A stretch of DNA of 37,170 bases from Ramicandelaber brevisporus (GCA_025201865.1 MU602713.1:39893-77062); one strand, 5' to 3'. Shown: positions 8,604 to 18,013, counted from the stretch's first letter. The notes: generated from the letters alone by a model not told the origin. Numbers and translations: made by a program.

Positions 8604-9800
8604 ATGACAATCTCGACTGCTTCAGCGTTGGCACCAGCGGTGCCAGCTCGCGGTCATACTCAGCTACGCATCCGCCGACCGATCGAGGCTGCACCGACAG
8701 ACACTTTGGTGGTACGCGTTCCAAAGCGTCAGCGATCTGATTCTGACGCGGAATCTGCACAGGCTGAGCCCGAGGCCAAGCGTCCAATTCCAAAGCTCTT
8801 TAAGCTGGCAACCACTGTGGCGGGTAGTGTGTTCACTGATAGAGGAACAGCCGCACAGGTCCATGGCAACTTGGCTGGACTCGCGCCAAATAGCGCTTTG
8901 CCAGTTTCGGCAACAATACAGGCATCTGAGCAAACTGCCTCAGCCGATTCGACTACATCTCAGCAATACCAACTGCAGCAACAGCAACAGCAGCAACAGC
9001 AGCAGCAGACACCAGCAGGGTTTGCACTCACGGGTCATGAACGAGTCCAGTTTATTACTCATAATGAGCATAAAGACAAGACGGATAAAGCTCGCGAAGG
9101 TACACCAATTGTGAATTATATTGAAGTTTATGACGCAGCTGCCTTATCAACCCAAAAGAAGCCGCGTGCCAATCAGTCTCTAATCAGCCAGCTTCGCAAT
9201 ACACGCATCAGCAACCAGCCGTCTGCAGCCATCTCTCCATCTGGTGTCTATGTCTACGATGTGTATATTGCGGAAGATGACAAGGATGATATCGAAGCAG
9301 CGAGTGCATCTGAATTATCCACTAAACCGCGACAGCAGCCCCGCTCAGCCATTGTAGATGATACACTCTCACCTCCCAGTATCGAAGAATCTACGGCTGC
9401 CAAGGATCAATCTGCGGCTACTGATGTGGATAGCAGAGATCCAAATTGGGAAAGCTTGCGTGGAAATGGTACAATTGCATCATTGTACTGGTCGCTGAAT
9501 TTTGATAATTTGGATGCAATCTTAACAGACTTTGATGATAATCTTGGCTATGATTCTGATCACGATTCCGAAGATTCAAATGCAGAGTCATATTATGGAA
9601 ATGATTATCCAGATTCAGATGCTGATTTTGACGAACTCAATCATTATCCAACAGATTCTGACAATGAAAATGGGTTCGACCCATATGATGATGATGGTGG
9701 ATATACAAGACGGCAGCAAAATAGATTTAGACGGAGATATGATGACAGCGATGACAACGATGGATATGGCTATGGTGAAGATGACGATGATGAGTATTAA
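8604..9800 (+). CDS. IWR1: Iwr1-family RNA polymerase II nuclear import factor
   Basis: Iwr1 (SLC7A6OS in animals) binds assembled RNA polymerase II and carries it into the nucleus via importin-alpha. The family signatures are in order. LRIRRPIEAAPTDTLVV at 21-37 matches the N-terminal LR(I/V)KRK...D.L(V/L) motif, with basic KRQR at 41-44 and KR at 59-60 as a possible bipartite NLS. VNYIEVYD lies at 170-177 and VYVYDVYIAEDD at 215-226. The diagnostic DSNAESYYGNDYPDSD is at 324-339, within an acidic C-terminal third. A glutamine tract (122-135) separates the conserved blocks and explains part of the length (398 residues). The acidic tail ends in GEDDDDEY. The start is the first ATG in frame and the N-terminal motif follows it closely. 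Confidence 0.9.
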   Translation: MTISTASALAPAVPARGHTQLRIRRPIEAAPTDTLVVRVPKRQRSDSDAESAQAEPEAKRPIPKLFKLATTVAGSVFTDRGTAAQVHGNLAGLAPNSALPVSATIQASEQTASADSTTSQQYQLQQQQQQQQQQQTPAGFALTGHERVQFITHNEHKDKTDKAREGTPIVNYIEVYDAAALSTQKKPRANQSLISQLRNTRISNQPSAAISPSGVYVYDVYIAEDDKDDIEAASASELSTKPRQQPRSAIVDDTLSPPSIEESTAAKDQSAATDVDSRDPNWESLRGNGTIASLYWSLNFDNLDAILTDFDDNLGYDSDHDSEDSNAESYYGNDYPDSDADFDELNHYPTDSDNENGFDPYDDDGGYTRRQQNRFRRRYDDSDDNDGYGYGEDDDDEY

Positions 9801-9929
9801 ATTAAGATTGGAATTAGAATTAAAGATGATATCGTATGTTTGTTTGTAAGTTTGTTTGTAAGTTTGTTTGTTCGTTTGTTTGTTTTGTATAAAAGAGAAT
9901 AAAAGATTAATTTAATTGAAGTTAGTTAT
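9801..9929. terminator. Shared 3' region of convergent IWR1 and polyQ gene
   Basis: A 129-bp convergent spacer. It holds a GTTTGTTTGTAA-type repeat (9838-9887) and AATAAA at 9898-9903, which is correctly placed for IWR1 polyadenylation. Confidence 0.5.
9838..9887. repeat. TTTG/TTTGTAAG tandem repeat
   Basis: Short imperfect tandem units (GTTTGTTTGTAA and TTTG) in the convergent 3' region. Confidence 0.8.
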
Positions 9930-12900
9930 TTATACACCATTTTCCAAGAACTCCATAAAGGATGCAGCAGCTTCGACTGCGATTGGATCGTACACAGACT
10001 GCCGAGTTGAGCGCTGAATAGGCTGCTGTTGCTGTTGCTGTTGCTGTGGCTGCTGTAGCTGTTGTTGTCTTTGGGGCAGTGTTTGGGACACGAGATGCGT
10101 TAGATAAGGAGAGGATGCACCCAAAGTCGCAATTACATCACGTCGAAGAGCGTCACATCTGCTAGCAATTTGATGCTGAACATCTGGTGGCAGTGGTTTG
10201 CACTTGGACGAATCTGGGGCTGCTGATGGAGTGTTTGACGAGTTGAATGAATTCAAAGAAACACTTCGTCCAATGCTATCACCAATCACACCAGATTCTT
10301 CATTTATATTCATCTGAGGAAGACTGTTTGATTGCGCAGCAGTCGTAAACTGATGTGCCAAACTGTAAATCACCGCTGCTGTCAACTGTGCAATCACATC
10401 CTTGGTGTGAGATATGCCGTCGCTGCTATTAGTGTAGATCTGCTTAGCACAGTTGGCAAAGAGACCGAGCTGTGCCGACATATTCTGATCACCGTAATTG
10501 CGTTGATATGCAGCCAGCAAAAGTGCATTCATAACCAAGTCACCAGTGATGCTCTCCAAGTCTGATGCCTCTGCTGAACCTCGGTCATTCGTGCTAGTAG
10601 ACAGTATATGGCTAAGTACAGAATGCATTTCATTAAGATATCCTGGAATGGATGTAGCCAACTTGTCACTGTTAGACTTGCCAGTGTTACTACTGTTGCT
10701 ACTACTACTACTACTTTTGCTGTGCTGTTGTTGTTGTTGAAACTGATCAAGGATGCCTGAGTCATTGCAATGTATCAGCACTTTTTTAAATGCCTCATCA
10801 ACTGCCTGATTATCGATCACATCACCAAGTTGAGCACACAATTGCTCAGTCGTGAATATTGTGAGCAAATAGACGACCATGAATATCGATAATGGAGGTG
10901 CGCTTTGCTGTTTTGACTGTGTATGGAGTAGGAGGCTGATGTCGAGATTGTAGTGCTGCGATAGCATTTGTACAATGTTTGCCTCATTCATATTGTGCAT
11001 GTAAGCGAGCAAACTGATTCGTGATCTCAAACAAGAACTTTGCCACAACTCATACAGCGAGCTAATAGCGTTTGTAGGCAATCCAGATATCCCAGCAAAA
11101 TCAAACTGCGACTGTCGCTGGAGTGTGACATGTACATCTCGGATTGTAGCATCGAAGAGTGTGTCGAAGTCAAGCTGCGATATCTTCTGCAAAGGATCTG
11201 CACTGGAATGTTGTTGGCCAGTTCTCATTATTCGACTCCACTGCATAATAAACTGTTGAACGAGCACACTCGCAGGTGAGCTACTAAGTGAGAGCGATAT
11301 GGCTGCCCAGAACTCGACTGTCGAGCAGCATATTGATGCTGATGTCGATGCCGATGCTGATTGAGAACTGTTAGCTATAGACTGAACCAACTCTTCTCCG
11401 CCAATATTGGTGCCTTGAAGCACGAACTTCAAACATGCGCTAAATGACTCATTTGAGACTGTTGTATTGATGACTGGGTCGCTGCGATGTGTAAAAGGGC
11501 ACAGAAAGTCAGCACATGGCTCGAAGCTACTTGCGGCGGAACATCTTGTTTCGCTCGGGCAGACATGTCCAACTTGACTGCGTGTAACTGCTGCTGATAC
11601 TGGAATCAGTCGGTGCATGTTGAGAGTAAATAATCGACCGCTGATACTACTCATCTGAGACCAACATCCAGTTGTGATTAAATGAAGCTGATCAGTCGTA
11701 GGTTTATCTACAGCTGTAGAGGCAATGTGCATGGCACGATGAAACACAGCTCTCCTTGGATCTGTCATTTGTGATATCGCATCTGTGACTCTTTTTACGA
11801 TTGAACTACGGATTGATGTAGCAATTGAGCCTGTTGGTAAATGTCGATTGGCAACATTACTGATAAAGTGATCAATCACTGTAGACGTAGTTGGCGCTGG
11901 TGAAAGCGGAGGCAGGGCCATATCACTAGACTCATACTGCTTGTACCATTTACAAATCTCATCCTCCACATTGATGTTGCTGATGTGAGACGGCGGTTGA
12001 GGCTGCTGATATTGCTGCTGCTGTTGTTGCTTTATGGTATCAAACTGAAGGGCCATTTTCGCCAGTGCAGCTGTCACAATATCATCCACTGTCTGGTGTT
12101 GCTGCTGTTGCTGTTGATGTTGCTGTTGATGTTGCTGCTGGTGTTGTGAGGAAGAAGACTGAGACGGACTCGAATCACCGCGATGTCTCCTCAAGTCTGA
12201 TCTTGATGCTGCGGCTGACTTCTTTCCAAATAATCTCGATCGCGACTGCATATTCTGTTGTTGCTGTTGATACAGAATACCCAGCTCAGCGCGTATCCGA
12301 GCATCTGTCTTGAGCGCAGCACGATACTCTCGGATGGCGACAGGTGACGTGCCCCATGGATCCAATCGACCACTGGCGGCTAAAGCGGCCAATCCACCGC
12401 TGTTACCACCAACGCTCTTACTTGCCCTTAGGCTGCGATTGCCATGTGTGTGCAGATTGGGAGTTGCAACGATACTGCGAGATGCAGCAAGGTTGGCTAG
12501 ACTCTTGTTGGATACTGGTGTGCGAGATGTCAATTCGCCAAACAAGGCAGCGTCGTTAGAATCGTCGACCATTCTAGGCAGTCGACTAATGTTTGTGGGG
12601 ATTGTTGGGGCTCTTGTCGCGGCGACTGCTGCTGTTCGCGTTGATGATGATGGTGCGGTTGCCGCCGCTGCTGTATGGGATGGGTGAGGTGGAGCAGATG
12701 AGGATGGCACTGGTACAGCAGAAAACTGAGGCGGCTGATGTGTCTGGCTCTGAATTCTCTGGGAATTTGCTGTGCGAGCTGACGATGGAGGGGTTGGTAA
12801 TGCCTGCGGTACAGCCTGTGGCAATGACTGTAATTGCTGTAATTGCTGTGGTTTCTTGTTGACCTCGGGATGCATGTGACCAGTTGGGTTATGACTGTGA

Positions 12901-13448
12901 AGCACATGAGAATGTGGCGGAAGCTGCTGCTTTGATGGTGCCAAATGAAGCGGCCCAGTAATTGCAGTTGCTGTGAATGTTGCATGAGTCGATTCATCGC
13001 CTTGATGCACACCGTGCAAATCGTGCGATCGCTTGGATGGATTTGTGCCTATGGATTGTTTAGATCCACTGTCATATGGGATACCGTGAGGAGTCTGTTG
13101 ACTCTGCATCTGTTGCATCTGCATCTGCCGCTGTTGTTGCTGTTGCTGTTGAAGCTGTTGTTTCCGCGCTGCACGCTCGAGAGCGTCTCGTGGATGCATC
13201 CAAGGCTCAAGTATAAAAGTGGACTCTCGATCAGCTGGAGAAACAATGCTGGGAATCATCCGGATACCTGGCGGCACAACTTGGTGCTGTTGTTGCTGCT
13301 GCTGTGGTTGATGCTGCTGATGCTGTGCTGCCGGCCATTGCTGATGCTGTATATGATGTTGCTGAGGTGGATGCTGTGGGTGCTGTGGATATCCCTGCAT
13401 CGAGTAGCTGACTCCGTGGTTGTGGTCGTTTTGGTACCGTGGATCCAT
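9930..13448 (-). CDS. Large glutamine-rich protein of unknown function
   Basis: A 1172-residue protein that I do not recognise. The first 280 residues are His/Gln/Pro-rich with several Q tracts and one ordered island, GIRMIPSIVSPADRESTFILEPWMHPRDALERAARK, near 61-96. Around 290-420 there is a Ser/Arg-rich segment with DPWGTSPVAIREYRAALKTDARIRAELGILYQQQ, which looks like a conserved helical motif. From about 490 to 900 the composition is more globular and helical (ending near AVDEAFKKVLIHCNDSG), with several Cys but no metal-binding spacing I can name. A second structured stretch near 940-1120 is followed by a Q tract and a short conserved-looking end, DPIAVEAAASFMEFLENGV. No membrane helix or catalytic motif is seen. 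The Q-rich disorder suggests a nuclear or RNP role, but that is only a guess. The ATG at 13446-13448 is the first in frame. Confidence 0.75.
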   Translation of the reverse strand: MDPRYQNDHNHGVSYSMQGYPQHPQHPPQQHHIQHQQWPAAQHQQHQPQQQQQQHQVVPPGIRMIPSIVSPADRESTFILEPWMHPRDALERAARKQQLQQQQQQQRQMQMQQMQSQQTPHGIPYDSGSKQSIGTNPSKRSHDLHGVHQGDESTHATFTATAITGPLHLAPSKQQLPPHSHVLHSHNPTGHMHPEVNKKPQQLQQLQSLPQAVPQALPTPPSSARTANSQRIQSQTHQPPQFSAVPVPSSSAPPHPSHTAAAATAPSSSTRTAAVAATRAPTIPTNISRLPRMVDDSNDAALFGELTSRTPVSNKSLANLAASRSIVATPNLHTHGNRSLRASKSVGGNSGGLAALAASGRLDPWGTSPVAIREYRAALKTDARIRAELGILYQQQQQNMQSRSRLFGKKSAAASRSDLRRHRGDSSPSQSSSSQHQQQHQQQHQQQQQQHQTVDDIVTAALAKMALQFDTIKQQQQQQYQQPQPPSHISNINVEDEICKWYKQYESSDMALPPLSPAPTTSTVIDHFISNVANRHLPTGSIATSIRSSIVKRVTDAISQMTDPRRAVFHRAMHIASTAVDKPTTDQLHLITTGCWSQMSSISGRLFTLNMHRLIPVSAAVTRSQVGHVCPSETRCSAASSFEPCADFLCPFTHRSDPVINTTVSNESFSACLKFVLQGTNIGGEELVQSIANSSQSASASTSASICCSTVEFWAAISLSLSSSPASVLVQQFIMQWSRIMRTGQQHSSADPLQKISQLDFDTLFDATIRDVHVTLQRQSQFDFAGISGLPTNAISSLYELWQSSCLRSRISLLAYMHNMNEANIVQMLSQHYNLDISLLLHTQSKQQSAPPLSIFMVVYLLTIFTTEQLCAQLGDVIDNQAVDEAFKKVLIHCNDSGILDQFQQQQQHSKSSSSSSNSSNTGKSNSDKLATSIPGYLNEMHSVLSHILSTSTNDRGSAEASDLESITGDLVMNALLLAAYQRNYGDQNMSAQLGLFANCAKQIYTNSSDGISHTKDVIAQLTAAVIYSLAHQFTTAAQSNSLPQMNINEESGVIGDSIGRSVSLNSFNSSNTPSAAPDSSKCKPLPPDVQHQIASRCDALRRDVIATLGASSPYLTHLVSQTLPQRQQQLQQPQQQQQQQQPIQRSTRQSVYDPIAVEAAASFMEFLENGV

Positions 13449-13685
13449 CGCCCTACTCGTAGCCGGTCTCTCTTTCTCTCTTTTTTTCTTTTGAATAATG
13501 TTCGCGTGTTGTTTTTGCTTTCCTGGAGACGAATTGAGGATCTCCGGTATAGTGGTTGTGTACGTGATTGTTCGAAGGAGTTGTAAGCAAGGAGGCGATG
13601 GGTCATTTAGAATCTCAATTTAACACGTACGAGCGACTATTTTTATACCGATATGTACTTTTAGTTGTTCTAATTGTTAATATAA

Positions 13686-15032
13686 CTATTTGCGGACGTC
13701 TGTGTTGCAGCACGGACAGCGCACAGAGTGGTTCTTTAGCCATGGATCGATACAGTCGCCATGGAAAATGTGTCTGCATGGAAGAGATCGTGCCACATCG
13801 CCAACCTGGAAATCTTCAAGGCAAATTGTACACACAAACTCCTCCTCTTCCACTTCCTCCTCATCTTCGTCTTTGTCGCCGTCCTCCCCCTCCTTGACAT
13901 TTCTCTTATCTTCAATGCCTTCCATATTGGATGTTTCGATGGCAATCTCATCTAGCCGAGACGACTCCCGTTCTCTTTGGTGTATTTTCTCGTCAAGTCC
14001 AGTCCCTTCGTTGGCTGGCAGTGCTATCCTGGATCGGCGTTTCATTTCGGTAATCATTTCGAGCGTTACGACGAATGCCTTGAACATATCCGCCGGCTTC
14101 TCAACAGTTGGCGGCTTCTTTCCCAATAGTGCATGCCTTGGACGCCGCCCCATCCTTCTCATCTCATCGTGTGCTGCATTATAATCTCGGTGTTCTTGAT
14201 AGTGATGGTGCGCCGCAAGTGCAAACAGTAAACCAAAGAACACACAAAAGATGGGCCGCATGAGAATCAAATAGTCTTCACTGCCACCAATCCAGCGTTG
14301 TTGCTGGCTTCTGTCAATCGACTCTGTTGTACCATTTGGTAGCATACCTTCGACATCAGCACCGCTGTAAGTTAGCCTAAGTTTGCGAATGCCTGGAGAT
14401 GCAAGCAGTGTTGAGAGAGTGCGGCCAAGGGTCCGCTCAACAATGATGGCATCAACGACAGTGTATGCCTTCGGTGGCAGGTATGCAATCTCGAACAGTT
14501 GTCTGGACATTGAATCGGCCGGATCTAAACCTGGTCGATCAAACGGTTGCTGTGTAGTGTTTGAAGACACGCCTCGATCGGGGGTTTGTGGAGGCTGCGG
14601 AGCGCTGTCAACTGTGTAACGAAACATGTCGATGAATGCCGATGGAGAAGCAGGGGTTCCGGTTGCCGGCTGCTCGCTGTCGTGGTACAGTATCACCACA
14701 TCGTACTCCTGAAGCAAATACTGCACGCTCGCTCGTGTGTTTTCTAGGTGAGTAACGTCGACTGCAGCAACACACCCTTGCGGGACTGGGTCAGAAGCTC
14801 GTGGACCATTGGCTGGTGAGACTACGTCAAAGACGATGGACGAGTTGCGGCGGCTGCTGGCAGCAATGGCCATGCGGCTCACCTCTGACGACGCAATGCT
14901 ATGTTCCGTGCCGTTTGCAAGAATGCTCGTCAAAGTAACCGACAAACGAACTGCGCCGACTGATGCATCACAAGCAATCAGGCCAATGAGGAGGGCGGTT
15001 CTGACAACAGCTCTCACCGTCAACAGCAACAT
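13686..15032 (-). CDS. Membrane-anchored RING-H2 E3 ubiquitin ligase
   Basis: A 448-residue protein with the layout of PA-TM-RING ligases. It has an N-terminal signal peptide (1-27, ending DASVGA) and a lumenal domain with N-glycosylation sequons (N40, N63, N158, N233). One transmembrane helix follows (about 254-275), then an acidic cytosolic linker (about 381-398). The C-terminal RING-H2 finger has C401, C404, C419, H421, H424, C427, C439 and C442, so all eight zinc ligands are present. It would ubiquitinate membrane cargo in the endosome/vacuole or Golgi system (known for the class). The lumenal part is not a clear PA domain by eye. The ATG at 15030-15032 is chosen because it begins the signal peptide. 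An in-frame upstream extension to 15278 would bury it and is not favoured. Confidence 0.83.
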   Translation of the reverse strand: MLLLTVRAVVRTALLIGLIACDASVGAVRLSVTLTSILANGTEHSIASSEVSRMAIAASSRRNSSIVFDVVSPANGPRASDPVPQGCVAAVDVTHLENTRASVQYLLQEYDVVILYHDSEQPATGTPASPSAFIDMFRYTVDSAPQPPQTPDRGVSSNTTQQPFDRPGLDPADSMSRQLFEIAYLPPKAYTVVDAIIVERTLGRTLSTLLASPGIRKLRLTYSGADVEGMLPNGTTESIDRSQQQRWIGGSEDYLILMRPIFCVFFGLLFALAAHHHYQEHRDYNAAHDEMRRMGRRPRHALLGKKPPTVEKPADMFKAFVVTLEMITEMKRRSRIALPANEGTGLDEKIHQRERESSRLDEIAIETSNMEGIEDKRNVKEGEDGDKDEDEEEVEEEEFVCTICLEDFQVGDVARSLPCRHIFHGDCIDPWLKNHSVRCPCCNTDVRK

Positions 15033-15446
15033 AGCCTTGTCAGCGGACACTGGAGGCAGAAAAATAAAACGAGATTCGAGGAACAGATGAGCGAAGCACA
15101 AGAGCAGAGCAACCCCCGCGCACGGAATGGAATTGTGAGTGGAACGAGAGGAACTTGTGAGCTGACCGGCATCGATCCACATGGTCGTCTGGCATTGACG
15201 AATCCAGTGCGGAGAGAATTCTGTGTGACGTTTATCGATAAGGAACCTAAAAATGGCACAAAATGCAGTAAGATGCAAGTACAGCAGCTGTTACAGCTGC
15301 TGCTACAGCATGTGACACTTGTCTGCTTATAGTATGAACAATGGTATGCACTCAGAACTCAGAGTCAAAAGTGTATAGTAGAGAATGATGAGTTATCAAG
15401 TATTCTCTATTGTTACTAATTGATAAAAACTGAAGAACACCCAAAA
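15033..15446. other. Intergenic region between RING gene and tRNA-Cys
   Basis: A 414-bp gap containing the promoter of the RING gene. An 81-codon + frame (15087-15332) crosses it without family motifs. A perfect 9-bp inverted repeat lies at 15282-15302. The last 30 bp before the tRNA are conserved upstream of the second tRNA-Cys copy. Confidence 0.55.
15282..15302. repeat. Perfect inverted repeat CAGCAGCTG-TTA-CAGCTGCTG
   Basis: A 9-bp perfect stem around a 3-base loop, in non-coding DNA between the RING gene and the tRNA. It may be a dimeric protein-binding site, or a by-product of CAG/CTG repeat drift. Confidence 0.6.
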
Positions 15447-15518
15447 GGATCTTTAGCTCAGTGGTAGAGCAATCGGCTGCAGTCCGATAGGTCACCGGTT
15501 CAAATCCGGTAGGGTCCT
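15447..15518 (+). tRNA. tC(GCA): tRNA-Cys (anticodon GCA)
   Basis: A complete 72-nt cloverleaf. The acceptor GGATCTT pairs with AGGGTCC (two G-U wobbles) and the D arm is GCTC/GAGC. The anticodon stem ATCGG/CCGAT encloses the loop CTGCAGT, giving anticodon GCA. The T arm is ACCGG/CCGGT with loop TTCAAAT. The discriminator is T (U73), as expected for cysteine. No intron; CCA is not encoded. Downstream TCTCTTTTC holds a T-run usable as Pol III terminator. It is identical to the copy at 30542-30613. Confidence 0.97.
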
Positions 15519-15630
15519 TCTCTTTTCAACCATCCTTTCGTTCTTTTGTATCTTTCAACAAGTTCTATTTTGTTGCATGTTGACAGTAAGAAGTGCATCG
15601 AGATAACATTAATTTATTCCAAAAGTGAGT

Positions 15631-16626
15631 TTATGAATGACAAAGGACAGGTAATTTGAGCTTGTCAATGTCGAAGTGACTCTGTTTCGACACTTGTGAC
15701 CAATTCGGCTCGACTAGACTGGCCGTATCTTCAGGTTCTTCGACTTGTCGCTTCGCTGCAAGAACTGTGTTTGACATGATCATAGCCATTGTCACCGGCC
15801 CAACACCGCCAGGCACGGTGCTCAGCAGTGAAGCAACTCTTCTAGCCGAATCATAATGCACATCGCCAGCAACCTTCCATCCACATTTTCTATTATCGTC
15901 GGCCATCCAGTTCATACCGACATCAATAACGACCGCACCAGATTTGAGCCACTCGCCTCGAATATACTCCGGCTTGCCAATCGCCACCACAACGATGTCC
16001 GCCTGGTTCAAAACCTCTAACAAAATCGAGCTCGGTGTTTCTGAGTGGCATAGAGTAACTGTGGCGTCCATTCTCGCGAGTATGATAGCGGTTGGCGTGC
16101 CGGCAATGTCGCTGCGTCCGATAACAACCGCCTGCCTGCCAGCTATCTGCACATTATACCTCGCCAATATCTCCATCACTGCACCAGACGGACATGGCAT
16201 GAACAGCGGATTCTTTCCACGCTTAGTCAGCATGCCAATGTTTCTCGCATGAAATCCGTCCATGTCCTTCACCGGCTCCACAGCACTCGCTACCTCAGCA
16301 CGGCTAATGTGATCAGGAAGCGGGTACTGTATCATCACAGTCGGTGCATCTGGACTGGCACACAGTCGCCGTACATTTGCAATCAACTCGGTTTGCGATA
16401 TGCACTCCTCAAAATGATGAACTACCAACTCGATTCCAATTTCCTTGCACGCTCGGCGTTTGATTTCAATGTAAGCTTTGGAATCGGCGCGGTCCCCAAC
16501 GACGACAATGACAAGCTTTGGATTGAAGCTATGGCTGTAAGTCCTTCGATACTCTTCGACTTCGGCTTTGAGCTGAGCACGAATGGATTTGGCAATCGCA
16601 GCACCGTCTACAATCACAGCTGACAT
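15631..16626 (-). CDS. Methylenetetrahydrofolate dehydrogenase / methenyl-THF cyclohydrolase (FolD-like)
   Basis: A 331-residue protein that interconverts 5,10-methylene-THF and 10-formyl-THF in one-carbon metabolism. The N-terminal catalytic domain has Tyr52 and Lys56 in AYIEIKRRA, Gln100 in IQYPLP and Asp121/Asp123 in KDMDGFH, the residues expected for both activities. The nucleotide-binding domain has VVIGRSDIAGTP (167-178), ATVTLCHSET (188-197), GAVVIDVGMN and the family hallmark VPGGVGPVTMAM (271-282). Length fits the mono-domain D/C form; the formyl-THF synthetase domain of trifunctional C1-THF synthases is absent. The usual PCTPxG motif reads PCPSGA here. The ATG at 16624-16626 is chosen because the fold starts at once (MSAVIVDG). 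No convincing mitochondrial presequence follows from this start. An upstream in-frame extension is hydrophobic Phe/Leu-rich and probably leader DNA. Confidence 0.92.
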   Translation of the reverse strand: MSAVIVDGAAIAKSIRAQLKAEVEEYRRTYSHSFNPKLVIVVVGDRADSKAYIEIKRRACKEIGIELVVHHFEECISQTELIANVRRLCASPDAPTVMIQYPLPDHISRAEVASAVEPVKDMDGFHARNIGMLTKRGKNPLFMPCPSGAVMEILARYNVQIAGRQAVVIGRSDIAGTPTAIILARMDATVTLCHSETPSSILLEVLNQADIVVVAIGKPEYIRGEWLKSGAVVIDVGMNWMADDNRKCGWKVAGDVHYDSARRVASLLSTVPGGVGPVTMAMIMSNTVLAAKRQVEEPEDTASLVEPNWSQVSKQSHFDIDKLKLPVLCHS

Positions 16627-17221
16627 CCGCTCGAATGAAGAAAGAAGAACGAGAGAAGAACAATAAGAACGAGAGGGAAAAAGAAAGAGGCAGTAGAAAG
16701 ATAGTAACAAAACAAAAGGATAAAAGAGCAGAAAAGCAACAAAGCAGAAAGAGGAAGGTGGAAAGAGCACAGTACGAGGGGGTGATAGAAGAGTACAGAG
16801 AAAGACAATGACTGGGAAAGATATACGACTACCAATGCACGCTCACACGCACACACTCACACACACATTTTGTGCATTTTGTTGTGCTTCACATTACAGT
16901 GATGTGATGCAATTCACTTAATTTGTGAAGTGACCCAGATTGACATTCTCCTTTCCCTTTCTATTAAACAAAGGAAATCAAACCAATTGTTTTAAAGCGA
17001 TCGTCACGTGCAATCTTCGGACGATATCAACAAACATTGCATGCACAGGCCTTGCTACCGAAGCAGAAAAGGAATAGGGAAAAGAGCGTACTAAAGTAGC
17101 GAATGGTAGCACTTTGCGCTGTGTCTTGTGCACACGGAAGGTTAGCTCGTCTCATCTACTTCTCTCCGACTTTTTTCTTCATTATTTTTCTTTCTTCATT
17201 ATTTCACATTGTATCATCCTC
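16627..17221. promoter_or_regulatory. Divergent promoter region MTHFD / SDR
   Basis: A 595-bp spacer between divergent genes. It has a purine-rich tract on the + strand (16630-16760, a C/T-rich leader for the dehydrogenase) and a CA-rich stretch (16846-16866). A C/T-rich leader also lies directly before the SDR start (17158-17215), a common layout for expressed fungal genes. No coding sequence is supported. Confidence 0.5.
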
Positions 17222-18013
17222 ATGAGTGATATTCGTGGCAAAGTCGTCGTTGTTACCGGTGCCGCCGCTGGTTTCGGCCAAGCACTCACCGAGCATCTCG
17301 TGTCCGCCGGTGCCAAAGTTGTTCTGGGCGATATCAACATCAAGGACGGCCAGCGTCTCGCTGATCATCTCAACTTGACAAACCGCGCCAAGGTCGCTAC
17401 GTTCCGTTCATGCGACGTCACGAAAACCAACGAGCTCCAGGCTTTGCTCAGTGCTGCTGTTGCCGAGTTTGGTGGCATGGACGTGTGGGTGAACAATGCA
17501 GGTGTCGGCTACGGCGTTAACTTGTTTGATGAAGAAAACCCAAAGGGAAGCTGGCGCAAGATGCTCGACATCAACCTTACCGCCGTTGTTGATGGAACGC
17601 GTATTGCAATCTCATACTTCCTGAAACACGACAAGCCGGGCACTGTGATTAACGTGGCCAGTTCAATGGCATTCTTTCCGCTCTCTTTCCACCCAACCTA
17701 TGGCGTTACAAAGGCCGGCGTCGTGGCCTTGACATCTAGCTTGGCACCGTTTGCAGACCGCCATGATATTCATGTAAATGCGGTTGCGCCAAACTTTGCA
17801 GACACTCAACTGCTGCGTGACGAAATGGAGAAGGACTCAGCGTACGCAGAATTCGTTACTCAGAACGGACTCATCCAGATCTCCTCTGTGATCGATGCCA
17901 TTATGAGATGCATCACCGATAAGAGTCTTAAGGGTGACACTCTGCTCATTTTGCCTGGAAAGAAGGGCGACAAGACTATTGTGAACACCACTGGAAGAAA
18001 GGCAAAGTACTAA
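17222..18013 (+). CDS. Short-chain dehydrogenase/reductase (classical SDR)
   Basis: A 263-residue NAD(P)-dependent oxidoreductase with a full Rossmann-type SDR set: TGAAAGFG at 12-19, Asp37 after beta-2 (suggesting NAD preference), CDV near 64-66, NNAG at 91-94, Asn118, Ser147/Ser148, and the catalytic pair Tyr160/Lys164 in YGVTK. The usual PG motif after beta-6 reads APNFADT (189-195). The overall pattern is closest to 15-hydroxyprostaglandin dehydrogenase-like or generic alcohol/steroid SDRs; the substrate cannot be told. The ATG at 17222 is chosen because the first beta strand starts at residue 5. The longer frame from 17114 is a Phe/Ser/His leader translation. Codons end mostly in G/C, suggesting strong expression. 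It is convergent with the MFS gene, 87 bp away. Confidence 0.9.
   Translation: MSDIRGKVVVVTGAAAGFGQALTEHLVSAGAKVVLGDINIKDGQRLADHLNLTNRAKVATFRSCDVTKTNELQALLSAAVAEFGGMDVWVNNAGVGYGVNLFDEENPKGSWRKMLDINLTAVVDGTRIAISYFLKHDKPGTVINVASSMAFFPLSFHPTYGVTKAGVVALTSSLAPFADRHDIHVNAVAPNFADTQLLRDEMEKDSAYAEFVTQNGLIQISSVIDAIMRCITDKSLKGDTLLILPGKKGDKTIVNTTGRKAKY

Noticed and set aside
15033-15278. N-terminal extension of the RING protein
   Set aside because: It would place 82 residues before a good signal peptide and includes no conserved features.
15087-15332. 81-codon + frame between the RING gene and the tRNA
   Set aside because: No recognisable family, it overlaps the RING gene's 5' flank, and its end is a CAG/CTG inverted repeat. 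It could be real only if transcripts are found.
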